Of a DNA stretch of 37,116 nt, positions 32,324 to 37,116 are shown one piece after another; within the stretch, counting starts at the first letter, position 1, and each line of letters begins with the position of its first letter. The notes below the pieces were generated by a model. It was not told the origin of the DNA. It was given only the letters and a program-made list of their open reading frames with translations, and did no database searches. This DNA comes from Mogibacterium sp. (lineage in GTDB: Bacteria; Bacillota; Clostridia; Peptostreptococcales; Anaerovoracaceae), in assembly GCA_017432075.1 (NCBI GenBank), contig JAFRJV010000121.1, forward strand, positions 1 to 37,116. The letters are read 5' to 3'. A program made the translations under genes and the position numbers.

Positions 32324-33927
32324 TGGCATTCAAAACGGTCAAGAAGATCACTAACCCTAAAAAGAAAAAAGGCGACCAGACACTCGGTAAGCTCTACCCT
32401 ACCAACGGCAAGACAAAGGTCTTCGTCCGCCGTGAGTGGAGGGGCGTAAAGGATACGCTTTACGATTATTCCAGATGGCTCTACATCATGTCCATCCTCG
32501 CAAGGTTCATCGCCAAGCCGCGCAACATCAAGGCGATGTTCCGCTACAGATGGATGGCAAACTATCTGGCAGTTCCGTATATGATGGATAAATTTACGCT
32601 GGGACTCAGAGATGAGCCACTGCGTATCACCCACACAGCCATGAACTTCGTCATTTACGACGTAGCCAAGACGATGGACAACATCTTCAAGGGCGACCGC
32701 CGTACAGGAAACAACAAGAAGTTCTCTGATACATGCGTGCTGACAGACGAGAACGCGATGACAGCATTCATGATGGGATTCAAGGATACAACAGCGATCC
32801 TCAGAGAGGTCCCGACCATGTTTGTCGCAAACCTCCTGACTCAGAATTCCACGACTCACTATCTCGACGTAGCTCAGGAATTCGGACTTCCGGGCGATGT
32901 CTGCCCTATGCCTGAGGCTGAGGCCGGCATCTCGATCGACGACGACTTCGCTGTGCTCGGCTGCTGCGCTGTTCAGGTCAACACGACATGCGACGGCTCA
33001 CTCATGGGCAACGGCGTTATCGCTCACAGACTAGAGCGCGAGTATGGCATCCCGACGTTCCAGCTGACTGCTCCGCTCCGTCACAAAGAGGACGATGTTC
33101 AGGAATATGCTGCCAACGACATGAAGGAGGCAGTAAAGTTCATCGAAGAGCATGCTCATGAGAAGTGGGACTGGAAGCGTTACTTCGAGAGCGCTGCAAG
33201 AGTCAACGACGCCACAAGACATCGTGCGGAATGGCTCGACAACAACGCGACTGACTATCCGCAGTTCGTAGGCTCGGTATTCTCGCTCTACAACGACACC
33301 AACTACATGGGCAACTGCGGAAGATCCCCGCTCTTCCCGCCAAAGGACAAGAAGATCAGCAAGCTCGTTGAGCAGGGATATAAGAAAAAGACGATGATCT
33401 GCCCTGAGTACAGGCACAGATGTATCGTCTGGGGCGTACAGCCGCAGTACAACATCCACATGCTTTACTGGATGATGCATTGCTGGGGCGTTGTGCCACT
33501 GACAGACATGCTGTCGATGGTCAACACCGACATGATCGCAGAAACGGATACTCCTGAGAACAGAGAGAAGGCCTGGTACGACATGGCATGGCTCAATGAG
33601 AACATGATCATGCGTAACCGTACACACGGCGGATACAAAGTGCTCGTCGATGAGCTCTGGGAGTTCTGCGAGATCATGAACGCCGACATGGTAATGATGT
33701 GGGAGCACATGAGCTGCAAGGCTCTCGACGGACTCCACGGAATGTTCGAGGAGCAGGGCCGCGAGAGAGGCATCCACGTAGTATGGGTCTGCCACGACCT
33801 CTGCGATCCGAGAGTCTACACAAGACAGGCGATCCGCGACGAGTTCAGCCAGTACATGCGTACCGTGCTGCGCGAGGAGCCGCTCGATCCTACAATTGAG
33901 CATATCCCTGACGAAAACATGTGGTAA
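32323..33927 (+). CDS. 2-hydroxyacyl-CoA dehydratase family, larger (HgdA-like) subunit
   Basis: The 534-residue protein is longer than the roughly 400-480 residues common for HgdA/FldB subunits. It has a Lys/Arg-rich N-terminal region (about 1-75) that may account for the difference. Candidate cluster cysteines are Cys194 (GDVCPMPEAE), Cys223 (NTTCDGS) and Cys465 (EHMSCKALDG), with a further HDLCDPR at Cys494. AGGGAGGTGAG just before the upstream stop serves as its ribosome binding site. The gene order, smaller subunit first, is the reverse of the common hgdA-hgdB or fldB-fldC order. A strong terminator follows, so these two genes make up the transcript. Assignment to the large subunit is by partner logic and the motif spacing; the substrate cannot be read. 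Confidence 0.85.
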   Translation: MAFKTVKKITNPKKKKGDQTLGKLYPTNGKTKVFVRREWRGVKDTLYDYSRWLYIMSILARFIAKPRNIKAMFRYRWMANYLAVPYMMDKFTLGLRDEPLRITHTAMNFVIYDVAKTMDNIFKGDRRTGNNKKFSDTCVLTDENAMTAFMMGFKDTTAILREVPTMFVANLLTQNSTTHYLDVAQEFGLPGDVCPMPEAEAGISIDDDFAVLGCCAVQVNTTCDGSLMGNGVIAHRLEREYGIPTFQLTAPLRHKEDDVQEYAANDMKEAVKFIEEHAHEKWDWKRYFESAARVNDATRHRAEWLDNNATDYPQFVGSVFSLYNDTNYMGNCGRSPLFPPKDKKISKLVEQGYKKKTMICPEYRHRCIVWGVQPQYNIHMLYWMMHCWGVVPLTDMLSMVNTDMIAETDTPENREKAWYDMAWLNENMIMRNRTHGGYKVLVDELWEFCEIMNADMVMMWEHMSCKALDGLHGMFEEQGRERGIHVVWVCHDLCDPRVYTRQAIRDEFSQYMRTVLREEPLDPTIEHIPDENMW

Positions 33928-33957
33928 AATCCTTTCGCAATCCAGATTTTAAAACTC

Positions 33958-33982
33958 GGCGCCTCATCAGAGGCGCCTTTTT
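33958..33982 (+). terminator. Strong intrinsic terminator of the dehydratase operon
   Basis: GGCGCCTC (33958-33965) and GAGGCGCC (33970-33977) form a perfect 8-bp stem with an ATCA loop, directly followed by TTTTT. It stands 31 nt past the stop codon. Confidence 0.95.
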
Positions 33983-34023
33983 CTGTGGAATTGCAGCCCT
34001 GACAGGTTTAGAATATAGATGTT

Positions 34024-35391
34024 ATGGAAAACAGGCTATTAAAAAAGCGAATACCCTCGGATCCGGACCTGACCAGCGGCTCTATTGTCGACAAGGTCCT
34101 TCTTTTTGCCATTCCGCTCATGCTGACGAGCATGCTGCAGCAGCTTTTCAATGCGACGGACGTTGCCGTCGTCGGAAAGTTCGCGAGCATGGAGGCGATG
34201 GCTGCGGTAGGAAGCAACACGCCGATAGTCTCGCTGCTTGTCAACTTCTTTGTGGGCATCTCAGTCGGCGCAAATGTGCTGATCGCCCAGAACATAGGGG
34301 CCCGCGAACCCGAAAAAGCAAAGAGTGCGGTCCGGACCTCCATGGCGTTCGCTCTGGCGTCCGGCGTTTTCGTTGCGGTTATCGGTAACTTAATAGCCGT
34401 CCCGATCATTGATTTATTAGGCGTTCCGGCAGAGGTAAAACCTTATTCGGTCACCTACCTCAGACTTTATTTCAGCGGCGCACCGTTCATCATGCTGTAC
34501 AACTTTGAGGCCGCTATTTTCCGCAGCAACGGCAATACAAGGACACCTCTCATATGCCTCTTCATCGGTGGCGTGTTCAATGTGGCGGCAAACCTCTTCT
34601 TTGTTCTTGTTCTTGGAATGGATGTGGACGGCGTTGCCATAGCGACCGTTCTTGCGAACGTCATAAGCTCGATGATGCTGCTCCATTATCTGAGAAAAGA
34701 GGACAGCGTCATACACGTAAACGTTGCAAAGATCCGCATCAATAAAGGCGACCTCGTGACCATCCTGAAGATCGGCTTGCCTGCAGGACTGCAGAGTGCG
34801 GTCTTTTCGATATCCAACATCTGCATACAGTCCGCCATAAACAGCCTGGGCGCTACCTACATGGCGGCGTCCTCCGCCGCGTTCAACATAGAGATATTCG
34901 CCTTCTTCGTGGTAAATGCGTTCACCCAGACTCTGGTGACATTCATGGGCCAGAACTACGGCGCCGGAAAGTACGCGCGGTGCAGAGAGGTAGTACGCAA
35001 GACACTCATGGTGAGCTGGGTGTTCGCCATGGTGCTTTCGGCGATCCTCCTTATATTCGCAAGACCTCTGCTCGGACTGTTCACGAACGAGCCCGAAGTC
35101 ATCGAGGCAGGCCTGCTCAGGGTCAGGCTGCTGCTCTACGCAGAGACGCTCAATGTGCTGATGGACAATCTGTCCGGCGCGATGAGAGGCCTCGGAAAGT
35201 CTCTGGTGCCTGCTCTCACTACCCTCATCTGCGTATGCGGAGTGCGTATAATCTGGGTATTTACCGGCTTTCAGATATATCACACATGGCTGTCAATAAT
35301 GATCATCTTCCCGGTGAGCTGGGCAGTAAACGCCACATTCATAATCATCGGATACATCATCACCCGGAACCGCATGCTGCCGGCAGAGTAA
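34024..35391 (+). CDS. MATE-family multidrug/organic cation exporter
   Basis: The 455-residue protein has about twelve transmembrane segments in two related halves, as in the MATE family that exports drugs or metabolites using Na+ or H+ gradients. Family phrases include IPLMLTSMLQQLFNATDVAVVG, broken here into IPLMLTSMLQQLFNATD and VAVVGKFA, then ISVGANVLIAQNIGA. GLPAGLQSAVFSISN opens the second half. No Shine-Dalgarno sequence is seen before the ATG. A TATAGA box at 34014-34019 with TTGCAG 17 nt upstream would place the transcript start close to the ATG, so a leaderless message is possible. The gene stands alone between two terminators. The transported compound is unknown. Confidence 0.92.
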   Translation: MENRLLKKRIPSDPDLTSGSIVDKVLLFAIPLMLTSMLQQLFNATDVAVVGKFASMEAMAAVGSNTPIVSLLVNFFVGISVGANVLIAQNIGAREPEKAKSAVRTSMAFALASGVFVAVIGNLIAVPIIDLLGVPAEVKPYSVTYLRLYFSGAPFIMLYNFEAAIFRSNGNTRTPLICLFIGGVFNVAANLFFVLVLGMDVDGVAIATVLANVISSMMLLHYLRKEDSVIHVNVAKIRINKGDLVTILKIGLPAGLQSAVFSISNICIQSAINSLGATYMAASSAAFNIEIFAFFVVNAFTQTLVTFMGQNYGAGKYARCREVVRKTLMVSWVFAMVLSAILLIFARPLLGLFTNEPEVIEAGLLRVRLLLYAETLNVLMDNLSGAMRGLGKSLVPALTTLICVCGVRIIWVFTGFQIYHTWLSIMIIFPVSWAVNATFIIIGYIITRNRMLPAE

Positions 35392-35399
35392 CGGGCATT

Positions 35400-35426
35400 A
35401 AAAAACGGCGCTCCCGTGGGAGCGCC
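35400..35426 (-). terminator. Bidirectional terminator between the MATE and ANL genes
   Basis: GGCGCTCC (35407-35414) pairs with GGAGCGCC (35419-35426) around a CGTG loop. On the minus strand the hairpin runs into a U-tract (A-run 35400-35405 on +), best suited to the convergent ANL gene. On + it is followed by ATTTC and could also stop MATE transcripts. Confidence 0.85.
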
Positions 35427-35442
35427 ATTTCTGTATCAAATC

Positions 35443-36801
35443 TTATATAAACATTTCCTGAAGTTCGTGCCTTTTCAGCTTTCCGGTGACTGTGCGCGGG
35501 AGCGCATCCGGTGTCATTATTATATCGCTTATCTGGCGTGAATGCGGGATGCTCCTGTTGAATCTGTCGACTTCTCTGACCAGCTTTTTCCTTATATCAG
35601 CTGCAATGGCAGGATCCTTCGGGCATGTTCCTACTACCAGCACGGCTTCTCCATCCTTAAGGATGACCCCCAGATCAGGCAGACCGCTAACCTGCTCAAG
35701 CGACTCTTCATATTCAGGGCAGAAGATCTTATCTCCATCAGGAAGCACCAGTACATCATTCTTGCGGCCCTTCAGATGAAGCCTGCCCTTTTCGTCAAAC
35801 CAGCCGATATCGCCGGTATAGAAACGGCCATTTTCAAACATCGGATCTCTGCCCAGATAGCCCTGCATCATGCAAGGTGTTGCGACAGAGATCTCACCGT
35901 CCTCTTCAATGCGAATGTCTGCTTCCGGACACGGATACATGGCATCAGGCTCATCGAGATCCTGCGTGATCGCGATACCGCTGGAAGTTTCCGTAAGTCC
36001 ATAACCGAGATAGACCTGTATGCCCTTTTCCCTGAGCGCGTCAACTACAGACTGAGGGCACGGTGCACCTCCGATGAGGACTGTTTTGAGGCCCGGATTC
36101 AGAGCATCTTTCCGGATCATGTCCGCCATCTGCGAAGGGACCGAAGGTATTATTGTAGGATCAAAGAACAGCGCGTCACCCGTAAACTCGAGAATACTCC
36201 TGCCAAGCGCTACGGTAGCGCCGTAAGCGAGTCCCCACAGCATGGCGCATACGAATCCGTATGCATGTGACAGCGAGAGGTTGGACAGGATCACATCGCC
36301 CTTACCGCATGAGAGCATGCTTTGACCGCTCCATGCACTCGTGCACAGCGATCTGGATGTGAGCCTTACTATCTTGGAGCTGCTCGTGGTGCCGGATGTA
36401 AAGAAGAGGAGCTCCCCTTCTCCGCCCTTGCCTTTTATGCGCCCGAACTCGTCCCTCTGATTTTCGCGGAAATATCTGGCGGTCTCAGCTGCCTGAGCGG
36501 CAAACTCGTTAAAACCTTCAGGAACACGCGGATCAGCAATGATGACATCGCAGCCGGCTATCACGTGAGCAAAGATGTCTACGAGAGAGTCTACGTTCTG
36601 CTCGTATCTGACGACTTCGACACTGCTGCACTCCGCTTTCACAAGGAAGGATTCCGAGATGATCATCTCGCCGAATTCCCTGTAGGAGACCTCGCTGGTC
36701 TCGCCTGCCATGTCGCCGCAGCGTATCGCGATCCCGTCACGTGCAAGGAAGTCGTTTACAAGCTCTTCGAAGGATGAAAACTTTCTGTATATGCTATACA
36801 T
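35443..36801 (-). CDS. ANL-superfamily acyl-CoA synthetase / adenylate-forming enzyme
   Basis: The 452-residue protein activates a carboxylate with ATP to an acyl-adenylate, normally then to a CoA thioester. The P-loop signature FFTSGTTSSSKIVRLT is at about 132-147. GYGLTETSSG, YTGDIGWFDEKGRLHLKGR and the C-terminal lysine motif PRTVTGKLKRHE near the end follow. It is shorter than typical 500-550-residue members, mainly in the N-terminal domain, similar to stand-alone ligases of polyketide or aryl-acid pathways. AAGGTGA lies 6 nt before the ATG on the minus strand. The gene faces the MATE gene. It might supply acyl-CoA to the nearby dehydratase pair, but that is only a positional guess. Confidence 0.88.
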   Translation of the reverse strand: MYSIYRKFSSFEELVNDFLARDGIAIRCGDMAGETSEVSYREFGEMIISESFLVKAECSSVEVVRYEQNVDSLVDIFAHVIAGCDVIIADPRVPEGFNEFAAQAAETARYFRENQRDEFGRIKGKGGEGELLFFTSGTTSSSKIVRLTSRSLCTSAWSGQSMLSCGKGDVILSNLSLSHAYGFVCAMLWGLAYGATVALGRSILEFTGDALFFDPTIIPSVPSQMADMIRKDALNPGLKTVLIGGAPCPQSVVDALREKGIQVYLGYGLTETSSGIAITQDLDEPDAMYPCPEADIRIEEDGEISVATPCMMQGYLGRDPMFENGRFYTGDIGWFDEKGRLHLKGRKNDVLVLPDGDKIFCPEYEESLEQVSGLPDLGVILKDGEAVLVVGTCPKDPAIAADIRKKLVREVDRFNRSIPHSRQISDIIMTPDALPRTVTGKLKRHELQEMFI

Positions 36802-36883
36802 AGTAGGTCACCTTTTTTATATAACTCGTATTGAAATAGGCTTGTACTTGATTATAAAACAATCGCACAGGGGCCTCTATAAA

Positions 36884-36930
36884 AAAATGCTGTAAATGGC
36901 TGAATTACGGCATTTTGTGCAAATTGTCAA
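36884..36930 (-). promoter_or_regulatory. Candidate promoter/operator upstream of the ANL gene
   Basis: On the minus strand a consensus -35 TTGACA (36930-36925) is followed after 17 nt by a weak -10 TAATTC. Overlapping it is a 12-bp inverted repeat, AAAATGCTGTAA (36884-36895) against TTACGGCATTTT (36905-36916), with one mismatch. This fits a repressor site or a leader hairpin. A TATAAT box closer to the gene (minus strand 36856-36851) is an alternative -10. Confidence 0.5.
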
Positions 36931-36944
36931 CCCGATTTTGAGGG

Positions 36945-36974
36945 AAAACAAAATGCCGGGGAATGATCCCCGGC
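36945..36974 (-). terminator. Intrinsic terminator of the right-edge gene
   Basis: GCCGGGGA (36955-36962) pairs with TCCCCGGC (36967-36974) around ATGA. On the minus strand it is followed by ATTTTGTTTT. It lies 28 nt past the stop of the partial gene at the right edge. Confidence 0.85.
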
Positions 36975-37002
36975 CTTGGTTGGCTGTGCCTTTGAGCTGT
37001 TA

Positions 37003-37116
37003 TTATGCTCTTGCTCTTGCCATTGCTTCTTCGAAGTCTCTGGTTCCTTCCCAGACATTGTTGGAGTATGGGTTCTTGCCCATCTTGATGGAGCGCTGGA
37101 TTATGAATGCCATAAC
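37003..37116 (-). CDS. C-terminal fragment of an unidentified protein
   Basis: A minus-strand frame enters from beyond the window and ends with TAA at 37003-37005, directly followed by a second TAA. The 37 residues read VMAFIIQRSIKMGKNPYSNN and then end VWEGTRDFEEAMARARA. The first residues may be the end of a hydrophobic helix followed by a polar tail, as in some transporters, but the family is not recognised. A terminator lies just past its stop, which supports a real gene end. Confidence 0.6.
   Translation of the reverse strand, partial: VMAFIIQRSIKMGKNPYSNNVWEGTRDFEEAMARARA

Noticed and set aside
33031-33903. A 290-residue minus-strand open frame inside the larger dehydratase subunit
   Set aside because: It is antisense to a well-supported gene, with no start signal and no domain.
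34417-35283. A 288-residue minus-strand open frame inside the MATE gene
   Set aside because: The MATE frame on + has clear membrane segments and family motifs; the antisense frame is His/Glu/Tyr-rich with no recognisable domain.

Overview
The window looks like part of a chromosome from an anaerobic, low-to-middle GC Firmicute of the class Clostridia. The gene families suggest a relative of the Mogibacterium/Eubacterium 'Family XIII' (Anaerovoracaceae) group. That placement is inference from family resemblance and gene order; no rRNA is present. Supporting signs are the near-oriC housekeeping order mnmE-mnmG-rsmG-parA-parB, the gdpP-rplI-dnaB block, AGGAGG-type ribosome binding sites, a Spo0J-like parS pair, oxygen-sensitive Fe-S and 2-hydroxyacyl-CoA dehydratase proteins, and a secreted transglutaminase/Fn3 protein. 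No tRNA, rRNA, CRISPR array, prophage or transposase was seen. Almost every gene reads on the + strand. The exceptions are a toxin-antitoxin pair (6694-7390) and the right edge (35443-37116).

Layout. 1-5254: the tail of a nucleoside-type ABC permease, an exported transglutaminase-like protein, and deoC-udp-deoB. These three enzymes take pyrimidine nucleosides to (deoxy)ribose 5-phosphate and then to glyceraldehyde 3-phosphate plus acetaldehyde. 5271-12325: the tRNA-modification genes mnmE and mnmG, split by a reverse-strand AbrB/PIN toxin-antitoxin module with its own promoter and operator, then rsmG, two parS sites, parA and parB. 12338-19898: a GdpP-like c-di-AMP phosphodiesterase without its usual membrane anchor, rplI, dnaB, a DnaD-like protein fused to the N-terminal part of the helicase loader DnaI, and a membrane-anchored LysM-G5-M23 protein with a 300-residue acidic cytoplasmic arm. 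19925-23368: divIC-like, rsmA and an LtaS-like enzyme. 23369-25141: a structured leader and rho. 25149-27332: one reading frame joining YqhQ (DUF1385) to PrmC. 27344-30763: a DUF1295 membrane protein, an acetyltransferase, an Fe-S flavoprotein, a CooT-like small protein and a ferredoxin-type aldo/keto reductase. 31121-33927: two subunits of a 2-hydroxyacyl-CoA dehydratase-type enzyme. 34024-35391: a MATE exporter. 35443-36801 (-): an acyl-CoA-synthetase-like ANL enzyme. 37003-37116 (-): the tail of an unidentified protein.

How it fits together. Much of the window is a core growth block covering helicase loading, chromosome partition, ribosome maturation, wall and division functions, and transcription termination. 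It carries several unusual architectures: DnaD-DnaI_N with no AAA+ partner, YqhQ-PrmC, and a soluble GdpP. Three long imperfect palindromes with shared inner sequence but different terminal inverted repeats sit just behind mnmG, the LtaS-like gene and the aldo/keto reductase gene. They appear to be a dispersed intergenic repeat family. The right third is a more accessory anaerobic-metabolism region.
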